Shown here one piece after another: positions 52,471 to 62,700 of a DNA stretch of 64,000 bases. Position 1 is the stretch's first letter. Each line of letters starts with the position of its first letter. A program made the translations under genes and the position numbers. The notes under the pieces are model-generated. The model saw nothing but the letters and a program-made list of their open reading frames with translations. It had not been told where the DNA came from and did not search any database. The stretch is from Planctomyces sp. SH-PL62 (GTDB taxonomy: Bacteria > Planctomycetota > Planctomycetia > Planctomycetales > Planctomycetaceae): positions 1 to 64,000 of the forward strand of contig CAMDEA010000006.1 in NCBI GenBank assembly GCA_945893045.1, read 5' to 3'.

Positions 52471-53889
52471 ATGAATCTTCAACAGCGTGTTTGCTCAGGT
52501 CCGGTGAAGCGGCGCGAGTTCTTGGCGGCGGGAATGCTCGGAGTCGGCGGACTCACGTTGCCGGAGTTGTTCCAGTTGCAGGCTCAGGCGGAGCAAGTCG
52601 GCCAGGCGGTCGATCAGCAGACGAACGTCATTTTCGTCTGGATGCCCGGTGGGCCTCCGCACATGGACATGTATGACATGAAGCCCAAGGCTTCGTCGGA
52701 CTATCGCGGTGAGTTCCATCCAATCCCAACCAACGTCGCCGGCCTCGACGTCTGCGAACTGATGCCTCGGCACGCCAAGATCGCCGACAAGTATTCGGTC
52801 GTCCGCTCGATCTCGCACAACTTCGCCGATCACGGTGGCGGCCACAAACGGATGATGACCGGCCGCGTCCCCGCGACCCCGGTTGATACCGTCAACGATG
52901 CTCCGGCCACTGGCTCGATCGTCGCCAAGTGCCGTGAGCGAGTTGATAACGGCCTCCCCAACTATGTCTCGATGAATCCCGGTGGCCGCACCAACGACGT
53001 GTTCGCTCAAGGCCCGGCCTATCTCGGTCAGGCGTATTTGCCATTCAATGTGGAAGGCGATCCGACGCAGCCGAACTTTGTCGTTCCCAACATCGCGATG
53101 AACACCGCGATCGCTCCACGAGTCGATGACCGGATGAAACTACTGAGCAGTCTCGACCGCATCGACCGGCACATCGACACGTCGCGCATGATGGATTCAA
53201 TGGACCGCTACCAACAGCGCGCGGTCAGCATGTTGCTGAGCGACGCCGCGAAGAAGGCGTTCGATCTGTCTCGCGAACAGGATGCTCTGCGTGATCGCTA
53301 CGGCCGCCACTGCTGGGGTCAGCGAGCCTTGATGGCTCGGCGGCTGGTCGAGGCGGGAGTCAGCTTCGTCACTGTCGTCATGGAGAACCCGTATCAGTCC
53401 GGCATCCCGCACCTCAAACAAGGGGTCTACAACTGGGACTCGCACGCGGTGAATTGCCACATCTGGGACGACCTCAACGTGCGATTGCCGATCTACGACC
53501 AAGCCGTCACCGCGCTGATTGAAGATGTCTATCAACGCGGTCTCGACAAGAAGACGCTGATCGTCGTGACCGGCGAGTTTGGTCGCACGCCGCGCATCGA
53601 AAAGTCGATCGGCTCGCAAACGGGAGTCATGCACCCCGGCCGCGATCACTGGCCGCAGGCGATGTCGCTCATCATGGCCGGTGGCGGCATGCGCACCGGT
53701 CAAATCGTCGGCTCGACCAATTCCAAAGGCGAGCATCCCGCCGATCGACCGCTTACGCCGAACGATCTCTGGGCCACGGTCTATCGCCACCTGGGCATCG
53801 ACGACTCCGCGTCGTTCCCCGATCACAGCGGCCGCCCCATGCCAATCCTGCCCTTCGGCGATCCGATCAGCGAACTGCTGCGAGCGTAG
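52471..53889 (+). CDS. DUF1501 family exported protein
   Basis: This is a 472-residue DUF1501 protein. ATG 52471 is chosen over a GTG 39 bases upstream because it begins the export signal (RVCSGPVKRREFLAAGMLGVGGLTLPELFQL). Family landmarks are NVIFVWMPGGPPHMDMYDMKP, GLDVCELMPRHAKIADKYSVVRSISHNFADHGGGHKRMM, VTVVMENP, VTGEFGRTPRIEKS, HPGRDHWPQAMSLIMAGGGM and a terminal LGIDDSASFPDHSGRPMPIL. It is closest in wording to the 15.8 and 6.1 kb copies. It converges with another DUF1501 gene, with compound repeat L1 between them. Confidence 0.88.
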   Translation: MNLQQRVCSGPVKRREFLAAGMLGVGGLTLPELFQLQAQAEQVGQAVDQQTNVIFVWMPGGPPHMDMYDMKPKASSDYRGEFHPIPTNVAGLDVCELMPRHAKIADKYSVVRSISHNFADHGGGHKRMMTGRVPATPVDTVNDAPATGSIVAKCRERVDNGLPNYVSMNPGGRTNDVFAQGPAYLGQAYLPFNVEGDPTQPNFVVPNIAMNTAIAPRVDDRMKLLSSLDRIDRHIDTSRMMDSMDRYQQRAVSMLLSDAAKKAFDLSREQDALRDRYGRHCWGQRALMARRLVEAGVSFVTVVMENPYQSGIPHLKQGVYNWDSHAVNCHIWDDLNVRLPIYDQAVTALIEDVYQRGLDKKTLIVVTGEFGRTPRIEKSIGSQTGVMHPGRDHWPQAMSLIMAGGGMRTGQIVGSTNSKGEHPADRPLTPNDLWATVYRHLGIDDSASFPDHSGRPMPILPFGDPISELLRA

Positions 53890-53895
53890 TGGCTC

Positions 53896-54123
53896 AACCC
53901 GGAGGGTTATCAGCAATTAGCCGGTGGTTGAGCGCAGCGACACCACCGGGTCATCGGGCCATGTTTTGATTTTGCATCCCGGCAGGGATGCCAGCAATTT
54001 ACGTCAAACACGATCGAATCGTGATTCGCTTTGATCCCTCCGGGATCAGGCTCGTTCTCAATCTTGCCCCGGTGGTGTCGCTGCGCTCAACCACCGGCTA
54101 ATGGCTTACAAGCCTCCGGCTTG
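53896..54123. repeat. Compound palindrome, family L (copy L1)
   Basis: The outer arms are TTAGCCGGTGGTTGAGCGCA... and its mirror on the right. Two internal hairpins lie between them: GCATCCCGGCAGGGATGCC and GATCCCTCCGGGATCA. About 228 bp in all. It lies between two convergent DUF1501 genes. Confidence 0.88.
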
Positions 54124-54170
54124 AATTCTTTGCCCCGGTCAACAGTCAAGATCCATCACTACGAACCGCG

Positions 54171-55613
54171 TTAAGCGAACAACTCGCGCACCACATTCCC
54201 TTCGACATCGGTGAGTCGGAAATCACGCCCCGCGTAGCGATAGGTCAGCCGCTCGTGATCCAGTCCCAGCAAATGCAGCAGCGTCGCGTGGAAGTCGTGA
54301 ACGTGGACTTTGTTCTCTGCCGCGTAGTACCCGTAGTCGTCGGTCGCACCATAGCGAAAGCCCCCCTTCACGCCGCCGCCGGCCAGCCACATCGTGAAGC
54401 CTTCGGGATTGTGATCGCGGCCGTTGGCGCTCTCGGCGGTCGGGGTGCGACCGAACTCGCTGCCCCACCAGACCAGCGTGTCGTCGAGCATTCCGCGCTG
54501 TTTCAGATCAGCCAGCAGACCAGCGATCGGCAGGTCTACTTCGCGAGCGTTCTTCTCATGGCCGTTCTTCAAGTCCGCGTGCTGATCCCACTGCACGTTG
54601 CTGTCGCTGTGGCTGACTTGGATGAACCGCACGCCCGCCTCGGCAAATCGCCGAGCCATCAGACACATCCGCCCGAAGTTCGCATTGATGGGGTTATCCA
54701 TTCCGTAGAGCTTCAGCGTCGCGGCCGATTCGTTAGAGAAATCTTCGACCTTGGGGAACTCCGTCTGCATCCGAAACGCCAGTTCGAATGAATTGATCCG
54801 CGCTTCGAGCGACGCTTCGGGACCAGTCTGCGCGAGATGCTCGCGGTTCATCGCGTTCAACCGATTGAGCTGCAACCGCTGAATGTCGCGCGACAACTGC
54901 GAGTTCTTGATGAACTTCACCTTGGCCTGATCCGATGGGACGCTCGCGTTGCCCAAGGGAACGCCGTTGTAAGTCGCCGGTAGGAACGCGGAGCTCCAGT
55001 TGTTGAGTCCGCCGTGTCCGAGCGTTGGGCAGATCGTCACGTAGGCCGGCAGATTCGTGTTCTCGGTGCCGAGTCCGTAGCTGACCCACGACCCGATGCT
55101 GGGGCGAACGAAATTGTCGCTGCCGGTGTGCAGCTTGAGCATCGCGCCGCCATGCGCCGGGTTCGTCCCGTGGCACGAATGCACCATGCACATGTCATCG
55201 ACGTGCTGGGCCACATGCGGAAAGAGTTCGCTGACCGGCAGGCCGCTGTCGCCGTATTGTCGAAACCGCCACGGCGACTTGAGCAGGTTGGTCGTCGAAT
55301 TGAACTGCACGCGCGGCTTCGCGAACGGCAGCGGCTTGCCATCGTCGCGAGTCAGCAGCAGTTTTGGATCGAACGTATCGACCTGCGAAACGCCTCCGAC
55401 CATAAAGAGGAAAATGATCCGCTTCGCTCGCGCCGCGAAGTGCGGCAACTTCGCGGCCAAGGGATTCTCGTCTGCCGCGAGGCTGGACGAGTCATTCGCC
55501 AGCATCGAAGCCAGGGCGAGCGAACCGAAACCGACGGCGGAACGCTGCAAGAGCGCTCGGCGTGAGACGGCAGATGGAAGGTCGATCGGGTTCATCGAAG
55601 TATCACGGTTCAT
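54171..55613 (-). CDS. DUF1501 family exported protein, partner of a DUF1549/DUF1553 gene
   Basis: This is a 480-residue DUF1501 protein. ATG 55613-55611 or the ATG 18 bases later is the start. The export signal is AVSRRALLQRSAVGFGSLALASML. Landmarks are HFAARAKRIIFLFMVGGVSQVDTFDPK, WRFRQYGDSGLPVSELFP, CMVHSCHGTNPAHGGAMLKLHTG, GVRFIQVSHSD, WWGSEFGRTP and NGRDHNPEGFTMWLAGGG. It lies downstream of the DUF1549/DUF1553 gene on the same strand, the classic planctomycete pair. Copies of repeat L lie on both sides of this gene. Confidence 0.9.
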   Translation of the reverse strand: MNRDTSMNPIDLPSAVSRRALLQRSAVGFGSLALASMLANDSSSLAADENPLAAKLPHFAARAKRIIFLFMVGGVSQVDTFDPKLLLTRDDGKPLPFAKPRVQFNSTTNLLKSPWRFRQYGDSGLPVSELFPHVAQHVDDMCMVHSCHGTNPAHGGAMLKLHTGSDNFVRPSIGSWVSYGLGTENTNLPAYVTICPTLGHGGLNNWSSAFLPATYNGVPLGNASVPSDQAKVKFIKNSQLSRDIQRLQLNRLNAMNREHLAQTGPEASLEARINSFELAFRMQTEFPKVEDFSNESAATLKLYGMDNPINANFGRMCLMARRFAEAGVRFIQVSHSDSNVQWDQHADLKNGHEKNAREVDLPIAGLLADLKQRGMLDDTLVWWGSEFGRTPTAESANGRDHNPEGFTMWLAGGGVKGGFRYGATDDYGYYAAENKVHVHDFHATLLHLLGLDHERLTYRYAGRDFRLTDVEGNVVRELFA

Positions 55614-55629
55614 TGTTGTGGAGTCCCGC

Positions 55630-55871
55630 AACCCGGAGGGTTGTCAGCCATTAGCCGGTGGTTAAGCGCAGCGACACCACCGGACGTGAGGCGAATTGTG
55701 ATAAGTTTGCATCCCGGCAGGGATGCCAGAGATTCGTTTCAAGTTCGTGTTGGAACAATTGGAAATCGCCAGTCGCTGTGATCCCTCCGGGATCAGGGAT
55801 GTCCACACGACAGAGACCGGTGGTGTCGCTGCGCTCAACCACCGGCTAATGGCTGAAATCCCTTCGGGATG
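55630..55871. repeat. Compound palindrome, family L (copy L2)
   Basis: Same arrangement as L1: outer TTAGCCGGTGGT... arms, GCATCCCGGCAGGGATGCC hairpin, GATCCCTCCGGGATCA hairpin and matching right arm. The connecting segments differ from L1. It fills the gap between the paired DUF1549/DUF1553 and DUF1501 genes. Confidence 0.88.
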
Positions 55872-55913
55872 GAACGCAATGACTTTGCATTGAGACAATG
55901 CCATTCGAAGTTC

Positions 55914-58346
55914 TCACTTCACATACAGAAATTCGTTCGCCGCGAGCGCCACATGGCAGAGCGTCACCCACGCCTGTTTCCGGCGTTTGTCGGCGTCGTT
56001 CTCCCCAGCTTGCGCCTGTGCGACGTCTGCCAGAAACGCTCGGTCGGCTTGGCGTTCCTCGGCGGAGGGTTCGCGGCCATAGGCCATGACGTACAGGCGC
56101 GTGAGGCGTTGGTCGTCATCGGTTGATTCGGTCAACACTTGGTCGGCGAAGCCAGCGGCGGCTTGCAGGACGAGGTCGCTGTTGAGCATCAGCAGCGCTT
56201 GCGGAGCGACAACGGTCGTCGCTCGATGGCCACTGGAAACGGCGGGATCGGGGAAGTCGAGCAATTGAAAGACGTCGTACACGTTGTTGCGCACGACCGG
56301 CAGGTACAGCGAGCGACGGCGGCTGTCGTAGGAGGTCAGGTCTTTCGAGGTGTGGTCGAAGAAAAACTCGCGGTTCTTCACCTTCAGCAGCGAGCCGCCC
56401 ATTGTGACATCCAATTGACCGCCGATTGCCAGCAACGAATCGCGCACCGCTTCCGCTTCGAGCCGTCGCACGTCGGCGCGGGCGAACAGCCGGTTTTCTG
56501 GATCGCCAGTCGCCGAAGTCGTGAGACTTCGGTCCTCCGAACTCTCACGAGTTCGGCTACTCGCTTGCTGATACGTGCTCGAATTGAGAATGACTCGATG
56601 CAGCGATTTGATCGACCAGCCGTCCGCGATGAATCGCCGAGCGAGCCAGTCGAGCAACTCCGGATGCGAAGGTGCTTCGCCCAGCAAACCAAAATTGTCC
56701 GTCGTGCGCACGATCCCTCTGCCGAAGTGCCAACGCCAGACGCGATTGACGAAGACTCGCGCGGTCAGTGGATGACGTGGATCGACGAGCCACTCGGCGA
56801 GTTGCCGCCGACCGCTTTGCTTGTCGGAGAATTGCGGCGACGCCGGGCCAGTCAGCACCGGCGGAGTCCGGCGCGGCACGACATCGCCCAGCTTGAGCGG
56901 ATTGCCGCGCAGGTGAATCGCGAGATCGACGACTTTGTCTTCGGTCACACCCATCGCGGACGGCAGGTTCGGTTTCGCTTTTTCGAGTGCGGCCAATTCG
57001 TCGCGCAACTTTTTGAGCTCGGTCTTGGTCGCTTCGGGATACAGCGTCTCCAGCTTCTCCGGCGGCTTCTCGTCGGCCGCCAGCTTTTCGCGAGCTTGTT
57101 TGTCCGCGGTCGCCACAAATTCGGTGACGGCCGTTTTCTTCGCCGCCAGCGTCGCGTCGTAGTCGGTCTGCATCTTGGTCGCGGCGGCGGACGGGAGCAG
57201 ATGCTCGTGCCAGTCGGCGATCTTGATGTACTTCGTCATCGTCCGCGTGCTCTTGAAGATCCCTGCCAGGCCGTAGTAGTCGGCCGCGTCGATCGGATCA
57301 AACTTGTGATCGTGGCAGCGAGCGCAACCGAGCGTCAGTCCGAGAAACGCTCGGCCTGTCGTGTCGAGCTGTTCGTCGAGCATGTCCATGCGCATTTTGG
57401 CTTCATCGGTCTCGGCCAGCACTTTCGGGCCGATGCTGAGAAACCCGGTTGCTATCAATTGCTCATGCTGCTGAGCCTCGCTGGCGAACGGCAGCAGATC
57501 GCCGGCCAACTGCTCAGTGACAAACCGATCGAACGGCTTGTCGGCATTGAAAGACGCCACGACGTAATCGCGATACCGCCACGCATTGCCGTGGCAGATG
57601 TTCTCATCCAGCCCGTTCGAGTCCGCGTACCGCGCGACATCCAGCCAATGCCGCCCCCAGCGCTCGCCGTAGCGCGGGGATTCGAGCAACCGATCGACGA
57701 CCCGCGCGAAAGCCTCAGGCGAATCATCTGCCAAAAACTTGTCGATCTCCTCCGGCGTTGGCGGGAGACCAGTCAGATCGAAAGTGACTCGGCGGATCAG
57801 CGTGCGTTTGTCGGCCTGCGGTGCCGGCGACAATCCGGCCGCTTCGATCTTCGCCAGGATGAAACGGTCGAGGGGATTTTCGATTTTTGATTTTTGATTT
57901 TTGATTTCGGGGAGCGGTGGATCGCTCAGCGGCTGAAACGCCCAATGATTCGGATCGCGAGTCCGTTTGGTCGCCGGCGCTGCTTCCGGAAATGGAGCAC
58001 CCATCTCGACCCAACGCACGAGGTCGGCGATCTGCCGTTCGGTGAGCTTTCCCTCTTTCGGCATCTTGAGGTCTTCGTCCTCGTGCCGCACGGCGCGGAT
58101 CAAGAGACTCTCTTTGGGTTTCCCCGGCACGATCGTTGCGCCCGTGTCCCCGCCGCGCATGAGTGCCTCGCGCGAATCAAGCCGCAGGCCGCCCCACTGC
58201 TTTTTGTCGCCGTGACATTTGAAGCACTGCTCGACCAGCACCGGCCGCACGTTGGTCTCGAAGAACCGCAATTGCTCGGCCGTCGGTTTCTCAACGGAAG
58301 TCGGCTCCTCAGCCGCGATGATCAGGCACAAAAGAATTCCAAACAT
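55914..58346 (-). CDS. PSCyt1-DUF1549-DUF1553 exported protein
   Basis: This is an 810-residue protein. A short signal ([14 protein letters not shown]) is followed by a planctomycete cytochrome-like PSCyt1 domain with CFKCH at 41-45 and [27 protein letters not shown]1549 follows ([62 protein letters not shown]). DUF1553 is C-terminal ([65 protein letters not shown]). Two stretches look element-derived: the repeat-rich [10 protein letters not shown] near 148-157 and residues ~596-613 from palindrome S. The DUF1501 partner follows downstream. Role suspected in polysaccharide degradation or redox; unproven. Confidence 0.92.
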   Translation of the reverse strand: MFGILLCLIIAAEEPTSVEKPTAEQLRFFETNVRPVLVEQCFKCHGDKKQWGGLRLDSREALMRGGDTGATIVPGKPKESLLIRAVRHEDEDLKMPKEGKLTERQIADLVRWVEMGAPFPEAAPATKRTRDPNHWAFQPLSDPPLPEIKNQKSKIENPLDRFILAKIEAAGLSPAPQADKRTLIRRVTFDLTGLPPTPEEIDKFLADDSPEAFARVVDRLLESPRYGERWGRHWLDVARYADSNGLDENICHGNAWRYRDYVVASFNADKPFDRFVTEQLAGDLLPFASEAQQHEQLIATGFLSIGPKVLAETDEAKMRMDMLDEQLDTTGRAFLGLTLGCARCHDHKFDPIDAADYYGLAGIFKSTRTMTKYIKIADWHEHLLPSAAATKMQTDYDATLAAKKTAVTEFVATADKQAREKLAADEKPPEKLETLYPEATKTELKKLRDELAALEKAKPNLPSAMGVTEDKVVDLAIHLRGNPLKLGDVVPRRTPPVLTGPASPQFSDKQSGRRQLAEWLVDPRHPLTARVFVNRVWRWHFGRGIVRTTDNFGLLGEAPSHPELLDWLARRFIADGWSIKSLHRVILNSSTYQQASSRTRESSEDRSLTTSATGDPENRLFARADVRRLEAEAVRDSLLAIGGQLDVTMGGSLLKVKNREFFFDHTSKDLTSYDSRRRSLYLPVVRNNVYDVFQLLDFPDPAVSSGHRATTVVAPQALLMLNSDLVLQAAAGFADQVLTESTDDDQRLTRLYVMAYGREPSAEERQADRAFLADVAQAQAGENDADKRRKQAWVTLCHVALAANEFLYVK
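56508..56561. repeat. Imperfect palindrome, family S, inside the PSCyt1-DUF1549 gene
   Basis: AGTCGCCGAAGTCGTGAGAC... mirrors the right arm with three mismatches in 25 bp; each arm is itself a small hairpin. Translated as [18 protein letters not shown]. Confidence 0.7.
57879..57905. repeat. Short tandem repeat inside the PSCyt1-DUF1549 gene
   Basis: TTTTTGA is repeated three times in a row (TTTTTGATTTTTGATTTTTG). On the coding strand this gives the lysine/asparagine-rich [10 protein letters not shown] linker just before DUF1549. Confidence 0.75.
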
Positions 58347-58401
58347 CGAATCGTCCCCCTTGGCAAGAATGCCGGCTCGCCAGTGCCGAGGCCGCTTTCA
58401 C

Positions 58402-58464
58402 ATCATTCTGCCCCTCATCATTCTGCACTTCCGAGTTTTGCAGAATGATGGTGGGCAGAATGAT
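58402..58464. repeat. Near-perfect palindrome, family H (copy H4)
   Basis: ATCATTCTGCCCCTCATCAT... mirrors with one or two mismatches around a 10-bp loop. It lies just upstream of the PSCyt1-DUF1549 gene and downstream of the lactonase-like gene. Confidence 0.85.
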
Positions 58465-58525
58465 AAGAGAGCAACTTGCAATCTCGAACTTCAAATGAGT
58501 TTGGCTGCATCTCTGCAGGGTATGT

Positions 58526-59671
58526 TCACGGTAGCACCATGATGCACGACGGCGACGTGATCGCCACCGGTTCGCCGACCGATTTCAAGCTCCCGGTTTG
58601 CGAATCGATCCGAAATGCCACCACGTTGTTGCCCGGCATGTTCGCACACAGCAGCAATTCGCCGCCCGGCATGATTGCCAAGTTCTGCGGCCCCTTGCCG
58701 AGGCTCGGTTCGATACCGATCAGCGTCAACCGGCCGTCATCGCCAATCCGATAGACGGCGATGCTGTCGTGTCCTCGATTCGTGCCGTACAGGAAGCGGC
58801 CGTTCGGAGTGATCTTCAAGTCGGCACAATGACTCGTCCCTTTGAAGTCTGCCGGCACCGTCGAAATGGTTTGCGTTTCGGTGAGACTTCCCGCCTTGGC
58901 GTCGTAATCAAACACCGTCACCGAATTGCTGAGTTCATTGATGACGTAGACCTGTTTGCCGTTCGGATGAAACGTCAGATGCCGAGGCCCCGCTCCGGCC
59001 GGCGACTTCGCGAACGGCGGATCGTTCGGAGTCAGCTTCGACGACTTTGCATCCAGCCGATAGCTGAGTACTTGATCGAGTCCCAAATCCGCCGCGAAGA
59101 CAAACCGATTGTCCGGGCTGACAACGATGCAGTGCGCATGCGGTTCCTTCTGCCGAGCGGCATTGACGCTCGAACCGGCGTGCTGAACGAAGGACGCTGC
59201 CTCGCCGAGCGAACCATCCGCCTTGACCGGCAGCGACGCCACGCTGCCGCTGGAATAGTTGGCGACCAGCACCGTCTTACCCGTCGCATCGACGTCGAGG
59301 GAGCAAGCCGCAGTGCCAAGAGCCGATTGCCGGTTCAGCAGTTTCAACTGACCGGTACGTCCCTCGATCTGATAAGCGGCGATCTGTTCGTTTTCTTTGC
59401 CGCCGAAGTTCTTCGCGTGAATCGAATACAGAAACTTCTTGTCTCGCGACAACGCCAGGAAGAACGGGTGCTCGACGCCGGTCGTCTGCTGCACCGGCTT
59501 CAGGCTTCCGGTTTTCGTCTCGACGAGGAACGCCTGAATGCTCCCTTTGTCCCCGGCCGCGAAGGCGGAGATGAAAACCAGTGGCTCGTCCGCATTCGCC
59601 GTTGGAAGGAGATTGCTCAACATCGCACCTGCCAAGAGTGGAAAGAGTGTTCGCACAAGGTTGCCAGTCAT
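58526..59671 (-). CDS. Exported lactonase-family beta-propeller (6-phosphogluconolactonase/YbhE-like)
   Basis: This is a 381-residue protein. Start ATG 59671-59669 is preceded by CAGGAGCGATTC and begins a signal peptide (VRTLFPLLAGAMLSNLLPTANA). Seven-bladed propeller repeats follow the lactonase pattern: FFLALSRDKKFLYSIHA, CSLDVDATGKTVLVANYSSGSVA, HCIVVSPDNRFVFAADLGLDQV, RHLTFHPNGKQVYVINELSNSV and ADLKITPNGRFLYGTNRGHDSIAVY. The cytoplasmic family member hydrolyses 6-phosphogluconolactone; this exported version must act on something else. The open frame upstream is a shadow of the sulfatase gene. Confidence 0.9.
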   Translation of the reverse strand: MTGNLVRTLFPLLAGAMLSNLLPTANADEPLVFISAFAAGDKGSIQAFLVETKTGSLKPVQQTTGVEHPFFLALSRDKKFLYSIHAKNFGGKENEQIAAYQIEGRTGQLKLLNRQSALGTAACSLDVDATGKTVLVANYSSGSVASLPVKADGSLGEAASFVQHAGSSVNAARQKEPHAHCIVVSPDNRFVFAADLGLDQVLSYRLDAKSSKLTPNDPPFAKSPAGAGPRHLTFHPNGKQVYVINELSNSVTVFDYDAKAGSLTETQTISTVPADFKGTSHCADLKITPNGRFLYGTNRGHDSIAVYRIGDDGRLTLIGIEPSLGKGPQNLAIMPGGELLLCANMPGNNVVAFRIDSQTGSLKSVGEPVAITSPSCIMVLP

Positions 59672-59702
59672 GAATCGCTCCTGCAATGGGTCGCCAAAAA
59701 GG

Positions 59703-62700
59703 TTATTCGCCACGCCACTCGCCTTTCCAAATCGGGCCGAGGAATCGCTTGTCGTGCGTGCGATACAGCGCGAGGGAAAGCTCGGTGGCCGCGAGAAATT
59801 TCCGATACGCCTCGTCGTCACGGTAGAAGGTCGAGTTCGCCGCATCAACCAGCAAGCCTGCCTGATGCAGGTCGTGGCACAGGACGATGAGGTTGTCTCC
59901 GAACATTTCGAGGCGGCGGCGTTGGGCTTCGGTTTCGGTCTTCGCGAGCGTGGCGAGGTAGAGGCGTTCCATGTCCGCGAAGACCGGGGCATGCACGGCG
60001 GCAATGAGTTCGTGGTTCACCTCGTACTGCTGACCGCGATAGACCGGTGATTCCTTCGCCTTGTAGGCCATCATCCGCGTTTCGAGCAGGCGGTTGAGTT
60101 CGTCCATCGACTCCCAGCCGGGGCCGTAGGCGCGTTTCAGCCACTCGCGATAGAGCTGGTCCACGTCCACGCGCGGGTTCCACATCTGCTTGGCGAGGAT
60201 GTAGTTTGTCGGAGCGCCGTAGCCCCAAGCTCCGAGGCCGACCATGTTCACCGCGCGAGCACCCGCTTGATGAGCGGCCGGAAGTTCGAGCTTCAGGATG
60301 TCGCGTCCGACCGGCAGCGGAGCACCGTTGAAGGACCGCATCCAAGTCGAATAGTTGTGATACGCGAAGTTCGCAGAGACCGCTCGCCAGCCTTCCGCCA
60401 CGCGCTGGAACTCGTCGCGATACACCGGCTTCGCCAGGCCCCAGCCGTAGTAATTGAGCGGTGCCCAATCGAGCCACAAGTTTGCCGAGAGTTTTTTGGC
60501 CGGCGGCGACGGCGGATACATGTAGTTGTAATAGACCAACCCGCAGACCAGCCGCTGCGGATGCTTCACCGCCACGCGGCGAGCGACCTCGTCATAGAAC
60601 CGCACCATCAACGCCGAGTACGACGGTCGGCCATGCGGGTCTTTGGCGATCAGTGGCCGGCACTTCTCGCACTGGCAAAAGTCACCGCCGTCGCTGGCCG
60701 AGATGGACGCACAACGTCTTTCCGGATGCGCGTCCAAGCTGCGGATCACACCGTCCGCGAACGCTTCGACGAGCTGCGGCTCGTGCGTGCAAAACTTGAT
60801 CGACTTGTGATTCGCAAAGCGGCGCGGCTTCCCCTGAGCATCCTTCGCGAGCCATTCGGGATGAGCTTCCGCTTGGTCGCGCGAGATGTAGTCGTCCCAC
60901 GCATGTCCCGCCGACAGCTTCCAACCGTCGAGCGTTGATGGAATCTTTTGCCTTTGCAGCCACAGCTTCGGAGCCGAGGGCTGTTTGTCCTCCTTCGGCC
61001 GCCGATCCTGCACATCTTGGATCACTCGCGCGAAGAATGCCGGACTTTGTCGCACGTCCAGACGTGGCACGGACAGCGTCGCCTGACGTGGAATGTCCTC
61101 ACCCCATTCCCCCGGCAGCAGCCAACGCACGCCCAGCGTTTCGAGAAACTCATACGCACCGTAAAGCGTCCCGCGACTGCTCCAACCCGGCACGTCTGGC
61201 TTGTCCCGACCGACGATGAAGAGACTTTCGCCGACGGTACGCAAAAGGAAGCTGTCATCCGCGGCATCCGGCGCAAGCATCACGCCGGCGTTTCGAGCCG
61301 ACTCATTGTCGCCCAGGGAAATCATTCGGGCTGCTGGTTCGCGCGAGATCGGCAACTCGACACCGGTTGAGACTTTCAGGACTCGCTGCACTTCCTTGGC
61401 CGCGTCCTGCACCCAGACGGCGGCGTTCGCAGCGCAGTAGATGACGTAGTTGCTCTTCGCGTTTTGAACGACGGCGAGTCCACCGGCCATGTCAGTCACT
61501 TTGGCGACTTCGGCGTCGCGATCTGGCTTGGCCATTTCATGGAGCTTGTCCAGCAGTTGTTGAAACCGATCAGGTTGCTGATCGGCTTGGCTCTGGGACT
61601 CGGCGGGATCGTTCGCAAGGTCGAAGAGTTCGACTTTGCGAGTGTTTTTCTCTTCGTGGACGATGAGCTTCCAGTCGCCGAGGCGTAGAGAACGGGAACG
61701 CCAGCCGGGAGCGACGGCGTAAAGCGGGCGAGTCGGCGGGGCGGTGTGATCGGTCAGCAGCGGCGCGATGTTGGTGCCGTCCCATTTGAGTTCGCGATCA
61801 GGGCGGTAACCGGCGAGCGCGCAGAGCGTCGACATCCAATCGGTGATTTGCACCGGGCTGTTCACCTTGCCGGGTTTCGCTTTGCCGGGCCAGGAGACGA
61901 TGGTCGGGACGCGCGTGCCCCCTTCATACAGCGATCCCTTCTCGCCGCGCCACGGATGGTTGTTGCCGGTCAGTTTGCCGTTGGGGCAGTTGTCGTCGGG
62001 GTATTTGAGATCGTTGTTCTCGACCGTGCTGCCGCCGTTGTCGCTAGTGAAGACGAGCAGCGTGTTGTCGCGGCGGCCTTTCTTCTCCAACGCGGAAACG
62101 ATGTGGCCGACGGCCTCGTCGAGGTGCATCACGCAGGCGGCGTAATGGCGCGGGACATCCCCTTTGATCGAGTCGGGGACACGACGCAGCCACTCGTCCG
62201 GTTCTTTGATCGGCAGATGGACGGCCGTGAAAGGCACATAGAGAAAGAACGGAGCGTCGCCGCGAGACTCGATCCACTTCACAGCTTCGGCGGCGATGAG
62301 GTCGGTGACGTGGCCCGGTTCTTCGAGCAACTTTTCGTTGCGATGCCACGTCTGCGTGAAGGGGCCTTGCTTGTAGCGATGATTCCACGGGCTGACTCCG
62401 CCAGCGAGCGAGCCATACGAATGATCGAAGCCGAAATGATTCGGCCCCTGTTCGGGCAGCGAACCGAGATGCCATTTGCCGGTCAGACAGGTGTCGTAGC
62501 CGACGCTCTTCAAGGCGCGCGGCAGAGTCACCGTATCCCACGGCAACGCCCGATCGTTCTGCGGGTTCGTGACGTTGAAGCGGCTCCAGCAACGCCCGGT
62601 CATCAAGCCAGTCCGAGTTGGGCTGCACACCGGAGCAACGTAATGCTGCGCGAGTTCGAGTCCCTCGCGCGCCAGACGATCCAGATGCGGAGTCGGCGCG

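Noticed and set aside
54171-55613. DUF1501 gene flanked by L1 and L2 considered as a composite transposon
   Set aside because: No transposase and no target duplication could be identified; left as an observation about repeats only.
56139-57890. 583-codon plus-strand frame opposite the PSCyt1-DUF1549 gene
   Set aside because: Antisense shadow with no start signal or domain.
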